This document shows positions 21,490-33,716 of a DNA stretch of 64,000 nt, in pieces. This DNA comes from Plantago ovata. Its lineage: Eukaryota > Streptophyta > Magnoliopsida > Lamiales > Plantaginaceae. Position numbers and translations under genes: made by a program. How positions within the stretch are numbered: the first letter of the stretch is position 1; every line of letters starts with the position of its first letter. Under the pieces are notes generated by a model, which saw only the letters and a program-made list of their open reading frames with translations, had not been told where the DNA came from and made no database searches. Location of the stretch: positions 104,840,942-104,904,941 of the forward strand of contig CM051455.1 in assembly GCA_028274465.1 (NCBI GenBank). The letters are read 5' to 3'.

Positions 21490-22321
21490 GTAATTAGAGG
21501 GTATATTTTGTGTGTGAGTTCCAATAAAATCGATTTGACATGCACAGATACATGATTACATGCTAGACCGATAAGCCTGACTCTCTCCTTTCAGCTTATT
21601 TTCTTTCTTTCTTTCTTTCTTTTATTTTTTTATTTTTTTAATGTTTTTGTTACTTGTAGTTGTATCTTTAGTAGTATCTCATAATTGTATTAGAGTGTAG
21701 GATATGTCTTTCTTTTCTTATTATTTTCCTTCTTGTGTTTTTGCTAGATAATTTTTCTCTTGTTAAAATTCCATCATCAGGGAGGACGAGTATTAAGGGT
21801 TCAATCTCTTGTTCATCTTGTTATCGAATAACATGTCCGTTAGGATTATAATCAATTTAATTAGCATCTACAATATTTAAGACGAAGTAGTTGATAAATA
21901 TGTTTAAGATCTCGTATCGGAGGCCATCTCGGACGACCTTCTAAGAAGGGTCAACCTGGGTCATCTCGGATATTTGTCTCGGAACAGATAAAGAATATGT
22001 AAAATCATACGATGTATATAATAAATACTATACATATTTAATTATTTATCAACAAATGACATTGAAGATTCAAACATAAAGGTCATATTAACTCATGGAA
22101 ACCATAATAAAGTCATAGACTCATAGTAGTAGTACATCACTAGAACATTACAATGATCCAATTTAAACAAACAAGCTAGTTCAAACTTCAAATATTACAA
22201 TGATCCAAACAAACAAGTTCAAGGTTCAATCAAGTTCTTTTTTTTTTTTTAGTTCTAAATCCCGAGTCCGATATTTTCCCGATTTTTTGTGATTTCGTCC
22301 CGCAAAGGGCACCGAGTACCG
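21490..22321. repeat. Dispersed ~0.8-kb repeat, copy 2
   Basis: High-identity partner of 16475-17283 in the same orientation, including the (CTTT)n stretch near 21600 and the T run near 22240. Confidence 0.85.
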
Positions 22322-22574
22322 GGTCAAACAGATTTTTTGGTAATGAATACAGATTGATAAAATTCGATATCCATGATTATATCTCTAACAATTCTTAATG
22401 GAATTGTCTTATCTAAACCTACCTCCAATCTATACATAATCAATTTGAGTAGAGTAACTTGCATACCATTTAAGAGCAAGGCCTTTCAGTCCCTTTATTT
22501 TAACTCAACCAGCAGTTTCCTGATCCTACCAAACTCTGTTTGGCAATAACTCTTCTTTCCCGGAATAGGTGGCT

Positions 22575-23145
22575 ATGGATACTGGAAAGCAGCTGCTACA
22601 CGGTTGTGGTGGTGGCATTGGGAAGGAGAAGGTTGGCAGATCAGTGAAGCCAAGGACCATAAGGGGTGAGTAATTTCTTATCTTCTTCCAACTACCAGCC
22701 TTCAATTCATTGATATACTGCATGCTACTGTTTATTTTCCTCTTTGATGATAGTGTTTGAATGACCTTACCTTAATAGGGCTCTGGATTATAACTTTTTG
22801 TACACTTTTAGGAAAACTGGATGGCATCGGTTGATATCCTCAGATATCTTGATTGTTCCGATTTCTGTTTTGATATGAACATTGAAGTTTGCCTAACAAG
22901 ATGGACCCTTGCCATCTTCTTTTTATTTTTTTTAATTGAAAATGTAGGGTAATCATTACTTTTCTTAATTAATGTGCATTAGCCTAAAATTTCAATTAAT
23001 TAAATATGCAGGTCAAATTCTATTTTGTCTACTTCACTCCATGAAGTCTCTCCACACACGTACTTCACTTGTCACTTATGACAAAGCTTATCAGGGAAGA
23101 GTGGAACAGAAAAAGACAATGAAAGAAGCATGTGATGAAAATGTG
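22575..23145 (+). pseudogene. Possible two-exon gene remnant
   Basis: Exon 1 (22575-22665) starts with ATG, encodes a glycine/lysine-rich 30 residues (HGCGGGIGKEKVGRSVKPRT) and ends at a donor, G|GTGAGT. An acceptor ATGCAG at 23011 opens a compatible frame (SMKSLHTRTSLVTYDKAYQG) that runs into a CT/T-rich low-complexity stretch at 23140-23192. No family was recognised, and it could be chance. Confidence 0.25.
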
Positions 23146-23397
23146 TTTTTTTTTTTCTTTTTCTCTCTCTCTCTCTCTTTTTTTTTTTATATAATAATGA
23201 GATATATTGGATAAATTGGGTTAACCGATTTTTAGGTTACAGCAATGAATTTGTTTTTAGAGCACGAATGAATTCATCAGGCCCTTCATCTCTTGAAGGA
23301 CGTTAATTGATTGGCAAAGGCGCTACTGCTTTCAAACGATCCGTAAAATCCTTTATGCTTGCATCGGTGCATGGTATGGAGCATGATTTGCTTTGAA

Positions 23398-24209
23398 ACA
23401 ATTAAGTTTTTTTGCGTAGCAATTACTCTAGAATATTAATTATTAAATCAGTGATTAATCGAATAAATCATATAAAAAAAAAAAAGCTGTGGCCAAAGGA
23501 AATTGAACCCGGGTGGCATATATCATTAGCATCACCACATTCCACTCGGCCACAGCTTTTCAATCGTTCATTGTTGACAACATCAATTATAGGTATTCGA
23601 TTTACAATTTCATTTCGTAACAATTTTCTATAAGTTATTTTGGTAAGTCTTCAATTTTAGTGTCTTTGAAAAATGTCCATGCACAGCTGAATCAGTCACT
23701 CCAATTCACTGATGATTTAATTTAAATATAGAAAATATATATTATCCGTTTTGGTTAGTCCTATTCTCCTCCATTCCATTCCATACACGCCCAAGCCTCA
23801 TCAATGCTTCTATACCAGTATATGGAATGTTTATGAACTTACTTATTTGTGGGGAATAATATATATGAATGAGTATGTGCAAAATTTGGGTTTCTGTCCT
23901 AGATTCTATTTTCTCAGTCTCGTTCTGGCAGGTTTGTGTACATGATGATTCTGATGTTTGAATCTTGTTCATAAATGTAGTAAGTTTTCAGCGAGTATAG
24001 AATTAAATGTGTATGAACAATTAACAACATCCGAATTCATTCGAATGATGAAAATCAACTAAAAAAGGCAAATGAGAGTGTGCCACATTAGATTGTACAT
24101 TCAGCGAAATAAGTTGTGTACAAAAGGGAGATTAGAGCAGTACCACTTGCATTAGGTGTAGTACTTAAAACTACTTTCTAATTCCAAAATTCAAACTAGT
24201 TCTTAAACG
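23398..24209. repeat. 0.8-kb direct repeat, copy 1
   Basis: Nearly identical to 25680-26493 in the same orientation. Both end at CAAACTAGTTCTTAAACG. The pair brackets the small gene at 24559-25057. Confidence 0.9.
23483..23559 (-). repeat. tRNA-like hairpin unit 1 (77 nt)
   Basis: On the minus strand a 12-bp stem (AAAGCTGTGGCC with GGCCACAGCTTT) closes a 77-nt unit. It has an A box, TGGCCGAGTGG, as in tRNA-Leu/Ser, and a B box-like GGGTTCAATTT. No proper anticodon arm was identified, so it is tRNA-like rather than a tRNA gene. Confidence 0.55.
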
Positions 24210-24558
24210 CCGGAAATAATTATTTTGCTTTGAGTTTCGTAATAATTGAATTATTAGAAATTATCTAATGAATCGAATTATTATTATTTAGAACTGTTCG
24301 ATTAAAGATGAAAAGTCAGGTCTTTTGATATTCAAGAGACACAACACTTGGATTAAAATATGTGAAGGAGTGCATCTCTTTAAGTTAATGTTTGCAAATG
24401 AAAAGTCACAACTATTGAAGAAGGTGCCTCTTCAAATTTGGTATCTTTCCTCCATCTATAAATAAGATACTACACAATAACCTTTTTCGTCATAGAAGAA
24501 CACTAAATTCTGAAATAAAATCAGAGCAGAAGGAACTACTAACCAAAAGAATCGAAAG

Positions 24559-25057
24559 ATGGCGCAAGTTCAGGCAGAAACCATTCTCATCGTTGGCAAC
24601 AATGAAATTAGTCACCACAGAGGTCTGGCGTGCTGCAAAATTATAAACATCAAGAGTCAAATGAAGATGAAGATCAAGTTTGTATGCAAGGAAGACGGGA
24701 CAATAACATGTTCGATGAAACAGAAGAACATCCATCTCGAGGAAGAGACAAAAATGATATTGGATAAATGCTGCACAACCAATTGATGAGCCATCTATTG
24801 ATTTCACATCCTACATGAAAGAGAAGATCATGGAGAATAATCCCAACGTGTTCATCCTATCCTCAACTGGTTCTGGATATGATCCTGGATTGATGAAAAA
24901 ACACATTGAGGCAATTGGTGGTACAATCCATTTTCATAACAATATTGGGAATGAACCTGGTGGCTTTTGCATCGCTACATCACGTGGTGCACTAAGTGGC
25001 ACAGGAAACTCCGTTGAGGTGTCTGGCTTTCGATTCACTTATGGTCATACAGACTGA
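24559..25057 (+). pseudogene. Small unidentified gene with one frameshift
   Basis: Two open stretches (24559-24786 and the frame running through 24815-25057) join if one base is dropped near 24768, giving about 166 residues. The first begins MAQVQAETILIVGNN; the second ends with GSGYDPGLMKKHIEAIGGTI and SGFRFTYGHTD. I do not recognise the family. The gene looks properly built: TATA box at 24457-24464, ATG about 95 nt downstream, single exon, AATAAA at 25143-25148. The break may be a real mutation or a sequence error. Confidence 0.6.
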
Positions 25058-25291
25058 ATCATGATCATAAGCCTCGACCCCAATAATTCTCAATGTTCTT
25101 CTTTGATTTATATGGTTATATATGTGATGTAATATCAATATTAATAAAGTTGTTTCAAATATTTTATCTTCTCGGTTCTACAAATACTTATATCCAGAAT
25201 GCAATTACCTGATGATTAATTTATTTGTGTTTTATTTTTGAATAATTTTTTTTTTAATTGAAGTAAGAAAAAAATTTAAAAATAAATCGCA

Positions 25292-25845
25292 AAAGTTGTT
25301 GCCAGAGGTAATTGAACCCGGGTGGCATATACCATGAACATCACCACATTCCACTCGGCCATAGATTTTCAATCGTTCATTATTGACAGCATCAAGTATT
25401 GGTGTTTGATTTAATATTGAAGAGTTTTTAATTTTATTTATTAACAATTAAGTTTTTTTCGGTAATAATTAGTCTAGATTATTAATTATTAAATCAGTGA
25501 TTAGTCGAATAAATCATTTAATTAAAATAAAAAAGTTGTGGCAAGAGAGATTTGAACTCGGGTGGCATATATCATTACCATCACCACATTCCACTCGACT
25601 ACAACTTTTTATTCGTCATTGACAACATCAAGTATTGGTCTTTGATTTAATATTTTATGCTTTTAATTTTATTTATTAACAATTAAGTTTTTTTGTGATT
25701 ACTCTAGAATATTAATTATTAAATCAGTGATTAATCGAATAAATCATATAAAAAACAAAAAAGAAAAAAGCTGTGGCCAGAGGGAATTGAACCCGGGTGG
25801 CATATATCATGAGCATCACCACATTCCACTCGGCCACAAGTTTTC
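25292..25845 (-). repeat. tRNA-like hairpin units 2-4
   Basis: Three further copies of the 77-nt tRNA-like unit, at about 25292-25368, 25532-25609 and 25768-25845, are spaced ~235 bp within a tandem repeat whose spacer (around ATTATTAAATCAGTGATTA) is also shared. Units 2 and 3 have mismatches in the closing stem; unit 4 is close to unit 1. Confidence 0.6.
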
Positions 25846-26493
25846 AATCATTCATTGTTGACAACATCAATTATAGGTATTTGATTTAAAATTTCTTTTC
25901 GTAACAATTTTCTATAAGTTATTTTGGTAAGTCTTCAATTTTAGTGTCTTTGAAAAATGTCCATGCACAGCTGAATCAATCACGCCAATTCACTGATGAT
26001 TTAATCTAAATATAGAAAATATATACTACCCGTTTTGATTAGTCCTATTCTCCTCCATTCCATTCCATACACGCCCAAGCCTCATCAATGCTTCTATACC
26101 AGTATATGGAATGTTTATGAACTTACTTATTTGTGGGGAATAATATATATGAATGGGTATGTGCAAAATTTGGGTTTCTGTCCGAGATTCTATTTTCTCA
26201 GTCTCGTTCTGGCAAGTTTGTGTACATGATGATTCTGATGTTCGAATCTTGTTCATAAATGTAGTAAGTTTTCAGCGAGTATAGAATTAAATGTGTATGA
26301 ACAATCAAAAACATCCGAATTCATTCGAATGATGAAAATCAACTCAAAAAGGCAAATGAGAGTGTGCCACATTAGATTGTACATTCAGCGAAATAAGTTG
26401 TGTACAAAAGGGAGATTAGAGCAGTACCACTTGCATTAGGTGTAGTACTTAAAACTACTTTCTAATTCCAAAATTCAAACTAGTTCTTAAACG
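25680..26493. repeat. 0.8-kb direct repeat, copy 2
   Basis: Partner of 23398-24209. The copies diverge abruptly after TTCTTAAACG. Confidence 0.9.
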
Positions 26494-27440
26494 AACCTGT
26501 GTGCATTTAAATGAATTATTTGAATCACAATCAGCAGATTAACAAAGCCACACACATAAATACCATAGGACTGTAACATAAATGAAAACTTCGTAATCCA
26601 CTCATTAGCATCCAAAGTTTTGGTGGTTGTTTATCATTAGTTCATTACTACGATGGATTTTAGTTTTACGGATTCTCTAAAATGTATTTTCTACTTAAAT
26701 ATTGGCAAAAAATCAAAATATTTGTTAAACGATTAACTAATCCGATTACATAAAACTTGTTTGAACCATCTAAAACAATAGGGTGTTCACATGCCTAAAA
26801 CCTTTCTTAATGCATTAATAATTAATTTATATACTATATTTAGAATATGTGGTCTTGTGAAATTACATTTGGTTTATGAAGATGAAGATGTAACACGTAC
26901 AATTTCATAAATATACTTGAAATACAAACTGACTTTTTATTCTTCCCCTTAATTACTGGATGTCACAAATACAACCCTATAAATTACACAACAATAACTA
27001 CTACTACTTCTTACGCAATAAGTACTCATTTATATACTAACAGAACCGTTTACTACGCATTTATCTTACGTAGTAATTATAATTATTAATTTACTAATAA
27101 TAGTCTAACATTCATTTACTAAGTTCTTGGTGACGATTGAGACTCGGGATTCTCCTGGAAGCCCGTCTAGACTTTCACTTTTATTAGTTTGATAACACTT
27201 TAGTTTCTTTATTGAAATTATTTTGTTTCTTCATTTAAATATATTCCAATCCCGGACTGGAAAGCATGAGTTGGATTATATGATTTTTATGAAAAACATA
27301 ACAATCAATAAACAATCAACAAGCATGACTTGGATTATATCATTTTTATCAAATACGTACATAACAATCAACAAACAGTCAACAAACAGATCTGTACTTG
27401 ACTTTTTTATCGCATATTCTAACCTTTCGATATCATTCTT
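26494..27440. other. Intergenic
   Basis: AT-rich, with a ~35-bp imperfect direct repeat near 27300-27380 (ACAATCAACAA...). No gene recognised. Confidence 0.55.
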
Positions 27441-28555
27441 CTACTGATAACTTGCACCAGCAACCTGATTAGGCGGGATAAGGCTATCCACAAACGACCA
27501 CACCTGCTTCACTTGCCAATAAACAAATCCATCAAGAATTATGTTTTTTGTTGTTCTTTCTCTAATGTTGTACAAAACCAATCCTTCATCCTCGATTCCT
27601 ATCACAAACTCATCCTCCCAACTAAGAACCGAGGGAATCACGTAGCGGATCGAGTACGAGACAGTAATCAATTTGGTCCAAGAATCTACCACACCATACT
27701 CTCTCATCATCCATATCTCAAAGTCCAGATATACTTCTGCCTCCGCCAAGGTACACAAACAACCTCTAATAGTCACAAGATCGTCAACACCATAAAAATC
27801 AGTTGGAAGCGGAATCTCACGAATGTCTTCGGTCGCCAAATCTAAAGCAACAATAATACCACTGCCAGGTTGAGCAGTCATATCAGGGCTAAATGGACCA
27901 ACATTTAGAATACACCGATATTCAACAAAAACATGTGGGTAATTACGGTTGAGATCATCAGCCTTCAATGTCTTCCATGCATTTTTTTGAAAGAGTATAT
28001 TTCGATTGAAATATCAGGGCTAAATGGACCAACATACGTGGCCACCACAATCTTATAATTATCAATTGAGCTATCATAACCAAATCCAGCATCACGATAA
28101 TTGAATTCCTTACTTGTAAGAGTAGGAGATTGTACCTCGAGCTGTTGTACAGTGATAGGATTTAGCAAAATAAAACTATCCACAAGCCCTAACAAAACCA
28201 AACCATTACAACTGCCAATCACTATTTTTTGCCATGTATTGGACAGCTGATCAATCTTCTGACGTGAAGCTGCTTGAGTACTTTTCGAGCATGCGATGAT
28301 GTCGACTGAGTAGTCTCGAATAGTAATGATGTGTTCTTGGTGGGGTTTGCGAGTGAGGTGCAGATTTATGAACTGGGAGGAGGAAAAACGAATTCTCCAT
28401 GATTTGGATAAGCACCTACACCTGCCTACAGACTTTGTTGGGAGCCTGGAGAAGATTTCTGTGCATATCAAATCATCCGCTAGATTCTTAGTAATGGAAT
28501 CATCGGTCTTCTGCCTTTTCCTTGTCGGCAGGAAGCCAGTATTTATGTAATCCAT
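27441..28555 (-). pseudogene. F-box protein with F-box-associated (FBA) domain, frameshifted
   Basis: ATG at 28553-28555. An F-box near residues 25-70 (LADDLICTEIFSRLPTKSVG, CLSKSWR) would bind SKP1 in an SCF ubiquitin ligase. It is followed by FBA-type blocks (IGSCNGLVLL, AGFGYDSSIDNYKIV, IIVALDLATEDIREIPLP). The frame is lost at a run of seven A (minus strand) at about 27982-27988; one more A would join both halves into a ~370-residue protein, the usual length. Between the halves a 25-bp segment (28011-28035) recurs at 27880-27904. The substrate of the F-box protein is unknown. A sequencing error in the homopolymer is possible. Confidence 0.82.
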
Positions 28556-28774
28556 GTATTGGGGCGTCTGTAAGGGAAACTGGATGTATCATACGCCATA
28601 AAGAGTACTACTTATATAGGCAGGCCGGTGAAGGTAAAGTTGCTAATGAACAGACACAAGTTCTCCAAAGGGTTGCGTTGTTGTTAATTTTTAATTAAAA
28701 CTTGGGTGTGCAGTTATTGGGAAAAATTGCAATTGTGGTCCCTATGTCTTGGTATTATGCGATTATGGTCCAAT

Positions 28775-30854
28775 TGATAGTGTATATGTCCTAGAGACAG
28801 TCCTTACTAAGGGCATGGTGCCCTTATAGAGGACATATATGTACTATTACACAGGTCAACGTAATATAATATATGTTTGTTGCATTTTACTATTGAGTAT
28901 CGCTTTCTTATATTACACCAGGCTGCAGCATGTCATATCTTTATTGTTGTCTGTATTGATATTAAATATGTCCCCTCGGATAGATGACCGATCACACAGT
29001 TAGTGGGAGCTATGTGAGTTATCATCTATCCCAAACTCTCCCTAGTCGTGGTACATCTCGGATGTGGGGGTCTAAATGAACCTGACAAGACTAGTATGCG
29101 TGGAGGTTATACTTGTTGGAGCAAGTACGAGCCGATCCCACGGCCACGGAACGGATTGTTGGACAATCAAGGAACGTTCCCATAACTGCGCATAGTTGTT
29201 CGAAGAAGCTTTATCGAACAATGGAAATACCCACCGGACACTCCCATCGATGTATATTCTACACCGACGTGTCTATGGGAACCGGTGAGTAGTCGAAGTG
29301 ATGCCATTCGTCCTTTGCACTTACAGGACTTTATCATCACATTTGTTGCCCCATATCCTTGGTGGACCCGTCGATGTCAGCTCTGAATAAGCAGCTGACC
29401 TAAGACACGATCCAGGATTATGGCTAAATACAAATGGGGGTGATAAGTGATTCTGTGAAGGATTCATCTCTCAAGTGTAGCACAGGAGAGCACTGCTCAT
29501 AGTCTGCATAGTTGTGTTGGTAAAGTCGTTGGCCAGTGCAAATGATATATTATGATGGTCATAAGTATATCTTAACCAAGCAACTCCCTGAGACGCCCGT
29601 GGATGTATTATTGGGATAGACACTTCATCGATCCTAGATACATTCGAGCAAGTCAGATGAAGGGACGTTACCATCGCCGCGTTGAGCGCAACAGGCTTCG
29701 CAACGAAAGGGTTAGCTTTGAGAAATCTCTCAAACGTCCTCACGTATTAATATTGCAAATGGAACCGTCTAGGAATTCCATGTTGCCTAGTCTAGGACTT
29801 GCTTAATACGGTGAGGCCCTATGGGTCACACTATGTGGTGATTCAGTCTATCAGAATATCCTTGAAGATGGAATCGCAATTAATTTGGAATTAATTGTGA
29901 TTGATGGATTATAATTGATTTGGAATAAATTATAATATTTAGTGGCTAATTAATGATTTGGAATTATTAATTGAATTGGCTAATTAATTGTATTTTATGT
30001 AAATACAATTAAAGATTATATTTTGGAAATATAATGGAGGTTTGATTATAAAGGATATGTTAATTTAGAATTGACATATGCACTTGGGCAAAATCTACTT
30101 GGAGTTTGGATTGCCTTAGAAATATAAGTGGGTCCCAAAATTGGGACCCACGTCTCGTAGGACAAGGCGCGCGCGCGTTGTTGGGTAGGGGAAGGAGTTC
30201 GACTCCTTCCTCTATAGATGTCCAAGGGATAAGTTAGATTATCTTAATTGAGTTTTAATTTGATTGGGAATGAATCTAGACTTGATATTGGTTTCCTTGT
30301 GCGATAAGAATTAGATTCTTATTCCTTTACGAAGTCTAATAGCTTATGCTTTAGGCTTCTATAGACTACTATATATAGTAGACTATTAGAGATAGTTTTA
30401 TACACAGTTTCAGACACAATTTTGAGACACAGTTATTCTACCCAGTTTTCTTAGATAAAATAAAACTCTCCCTTCCTCCCTTAGCCAACCCGCGCGTGCA
30501 CCACCACCTGGAGGAATTGCCGCCCTGTCTTCTTAGTCACATAAAGAATATCCTAGCATTCTTCCGATAGGCTGTTCATCCGTGGATACCAAGGTTGAGG
30601 TTCTAGGAGCTGGAAACTAACTCTTATTGTCTTGCAAATATACAGAGTATTGTAGATATCTTCGACTTCGACGAAGGAGAAGATACACCGGAATATTACG
30701 AAGACTTGGAAGCTTCTTTGGAAGTAAGGTTAGTCTTCTAATTGACGTGTTTATATATATACGACATATGCATAATCAATTAACCTGTATGTTAAGAATT
30801 TTTTTTAAATTCCGCTGCGTACCCTAGGGGTAACTCTGACCATATTTTCTTACA
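28775..30854. mobile_element. Solo LTR, 2.08 kb
   Basis: Starts TGATAGTGTATATG and ends TTTTCTTACA (TG...CA), flanked by a perfect 5-bp duplication, CCAAT, at 28770-28774 and 30855-30859. There is no internal retroelement domain, PBS or PPT. A TATA-like CTATATATAGTAG lies near 30370, consistent with plus-strand transcription. This fits a solo LTR left after recombination between two LTRs. The superfamily is not assigned. Confidence 0.8.
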
Positions 30855-30859
30855 CCAAT

Positions 30860-31600
30860 TTACGGTGCATTTTACGAACTGAATCCTCTTTTCACACAGA
30901 ATTCATCGTATATAGTCGATAGTGCCATATCTCGTCTCGTATAATTTGTTAGAGGACCAAAAATGCCAACGGCGCAAACTGGACAGTGAAACTGAAAAGG
31001 AGCAATTTGAATATAAAAGAAAACATTTATTATTTTTATTATTATTATTATTAATTTATGTTGACATATAAAAATAATAATTGGATAAAGTTGACATATG
31101 GAATTGTCGAAACCTAGACCTCTTGGTTGAGAGTTTGATCTTTTCCACTGGACCATTGCATCTTTTGTTGAAAGGGTGTGTTGTAGATAGATTATGGAGA
31201 GAGAAGTTACACTATCAAGAGTTGCACCTCTTCAATAACAACCTTTCAAAAATATACTAATAACCTAATGTTCTGGATTTAAATATACCCAAAAAACGGG
31301 ATTTATCCTAGAAATCCAGAATTCTGCTTCCTCTTCTCTTACATTCTAAAAGCTTGTCCTCCCATATCATAGTAGACCAGTAGTCCAACCGAGTTTGTAT
31401 TTCAAGTGCTTGTATACATTCTAAAGGAGGTATCCTGGGTGGTTCTTGACCCCAACACAGTCATTAGCGACTTGACATTCGAGTGGTTACGTTAGGACTA
31501 TATAGAGTAGGTTAGATTGACCACTAAAAAAAAAAACAATTTAGCGAGTCAATTTTGAGGGTTTTAGATCAAGAATTGTGGACGTCCAATAAAAGTTTAG
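30860..31600. other. Intergenic
   Basis: Contains the continuation of the host sequence split by the solo LTR and a TTA/TAA microsatellite near 31030. No gene seen. Confidence 0.5.
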
Positions 31601-31615
31601 CTTTGCAAATTTCAT

Positions 31616-31753
31616 TCAATTGGTTAGATTGAGGTATCATGACACTAGAGGTCATAGGTTCAATTCTCGCAAAGTGCGGGATTATTTATAGTTTATTACT
31701 AGCTTTGTAATGTTACTTGTGAAATTGTAATGGTTCGATTATTAAAAAAAAAA
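31616..31753 (+). mobile_element. 5'-truncated SINE of the same family as 2584-2715
   Basis: Begins inside the A box (TCAATTGGTTAG), then matches the other copy through the B box to an A10 tail, with about 20 bp more before the tail. Perfect 15-bp flanking repeats, ctttgcaaatttcat, at 31601-31615 and 31754-31768 show it inserted in this truncated form. Confidence 0.88.
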
Positions 31754-31768
31754 CTTTGCAAATTTCAT

Positions 31769-32317
31769 CTATTGTCATGACCAAACCGTGGCGGGAATAA
31801 ATATCTGATTAGTCTCAACCAAATATATACTACTACTCGTATAATGTTATGGAGTCTAATTAAATTGAAAAATCCTAAAGGATGTACTTCGATATTGATG
31901 AACACGAGATCGAAGTACATAATATTTGGTTGAGATGGACTTTTAACAAAACAATTATCTAGGCAATTCTGACGACTACCAATTTTCCAAACTTATCAAA
32001 GGCGCATTAATAAAGAAGCATCACATTTGATTTTGATTACCCAAAATATTTCGGTGCTTCCTAGATTAATACTACTACTACACCCAAATATTTGAATTTT
32101 TTTTAAATAAAGAAAGAAGCATCATATTTGATTTTGATCACCCAAAATATCCACTAATTACCCCTCAACTACCATTCACCAAGGCGAAATTTATTGCTAC
32201 TGTACTTATAAAAAGTGACTTCTAGCCTTCTCACATTCATTCTTTCTTGTTGCCATTTCACCTACCTCTCTGATTTCTCACTCTCAATTGTTCGGAGACC
32301 TTTTATTTTTTTCAGCT
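31769..32317. promoter_or_regulatory. Upstream region of the PB1-like gene
   Basis: Contains a ~40-bp direct repeat (about 32010-32050 and 32110-32150) and a TATA box, TTATAAAAAG, at 32207-32216, about 100 nt before the ATG. TTTTTTTCAG just before the ATG resembles a splice acceptor, so a 5' UTR intron is possible. Confidence 0.45.
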
Positions 32318-32872
32318 ATGGAACAGTACCTGCACAACATGTTCATCTATGGAGGTGGCCGCTTCTCGAAGGGAAGCAATGGCAGGGTTACTTATCGTGG
32401 CGGACAGGTGAAGATTGCAGAGGTCACCAATACCGACTGCACTCGGTTCACCCTAATGGACTTGTTCCATGTTGGCAATAAAATGGATCTTCTCAATGGT
32501 ACACCCAAGAGGGCTTGGTATGTCTCCCCTGGTATGCCAAGGGATGTACGCCGCAAATCACTGGCCAGGCGACTAGTTCCGCTGAAGACTACCACGGACC
32601 TGGAGGAGATGTTTTATCATGCTTCTATGAACAACAAGTCTTGGATGGAGATTTACTTCCAGGATACATACAGCTTGGTGAGAGATGGGGACTTCTACAT
32701 GTTGTCTGGCGATATTTCCAATGGGGGGGATGCAGAGTTCACAGATGCTGAGATTGATGCTGGTGTTGTGGAAAAGGAAGCGGCTGAGTATAGCATGGGA
32801 CTGTTTATGAGGCAGGAGCTGCAGTATAGGCGTGAACTTTACCGCCTAAGTGTACGTGAAGCGCATGTTTAG
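32318..32872 (+). CDS. PB1-like domain protein
   Basis: ATG at 32318 gives 184 residues. The first ~110 (MEQYLHNMFIYGGGRFSKGS, VTYRGGQVKIAEV, LMDLFHVGN, WMEIYF) match the pattern of the PB1-like domain in many plant proteins related to MULE transposase N-termini: an aromatic-rich strand with YGGRF, YxGG, then a loop with conserved aspartates. No transposase core, zinc knuckle or SWIM domain follows, so it is a stand-alone domain protein or the remnant of a larger one. The acidic C-terminus (ISNGGDAEFTDAEIDAG) has no recognised motif. The gene is intact, with TATA box and a compact single exon. A paralogous domain is at 39473-39925. Confidence 0.7.
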   Translation: MEQYLHNMFIYGGGRFSKGSNGRVTYRGGQVKIAEVTNTDCTRFTLMDLFHVGNKMDLLNGTPKRAWYVSPGMPRDVRRKSLARRLVPLKTTTDLEEMFYHASMNNKSWMEIYFQDTYSLVRDGDFYMLSGDISNGGDAEFTDAEIDAGVVEKEAAEYSMGLFMRQELQYRRELYRLSVREAHV

Positions 32873-33716
32873 TTATAACTTTGAATCTGCTTTAGTTGTT
32901 ATGTATTCAGTGTTACATTTTCAATTTGCTAATAATTTAAGCTAAGTATTTATGTTTTATGGTCCATTAATTAAGTAGAGATCATATGGTGTAGATAAAT
33001 GATTGTTTTTTTTGTTTCGACACATTCAAAGTTCATTAGATAACACGCGATTTTACATGTCTACAAGAAACTACTCGTCTAGCTTGATTACATCGAAAAA
33101 TCCAACGAGGGCAAACATCCCATATATGCAAGTTTGTTTGAACAAAAGTAAGGGCATTAGCAGGTCCAAAAGTCTTGTTTCTTCCTTCCTTAGCTAGCCG
33201 ATTTGGCCATTTCCCCAAGTTCCTTTATGCATTATAGACTTATGTGCATCATGTTTGTGATTGATAAGAAGTAGCAAAATCATAAAATAGGAAAAAATGA
33301 GAGAAACAATTGGATAAATCCCGAAAATGACCTACAATTTGCTTTTGTAAGCTTATGTTCATGAAGTTTGGGTGATAACAAGTTGCAAAATCAGAAAATA
33401 TATAAAATTGAGAGGAAAATCAGGAGAAAAAAATAGAAAAATGACCACATATATAATTGTATCACACATAAGTTACTATAAGGAACTAACATCAGAAATC
33501 AACCTAACAGAACTACAGAGTATTGAAACTTCAACATTACAAGAGCAGCAACATGTACATTTTACAAATTCAAGTTACAAAAGTACCTGACTACAGGCGC
33601 CAAATAATTCTACGGTTAAGCACAAGCCACGGGGAAATATCACTCAAAATACTCCATCACACCCCCATAACTCAAGGGACAGCATCACCAGACACGTACC
33701 AGTCAACCCCTGTATT

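Noticed and set aside
23483..23559. Functional tRNA-Ser or tRNA-Leu gene
   Set aside because: No anticodon arm or variable arm could be folded and the closing stem is too long, despite good A and B boxes.
29471..29806. Open frames within the solo LTR
   Set aside because: Short, no motif, lying inside a structure well explained as an LTR.
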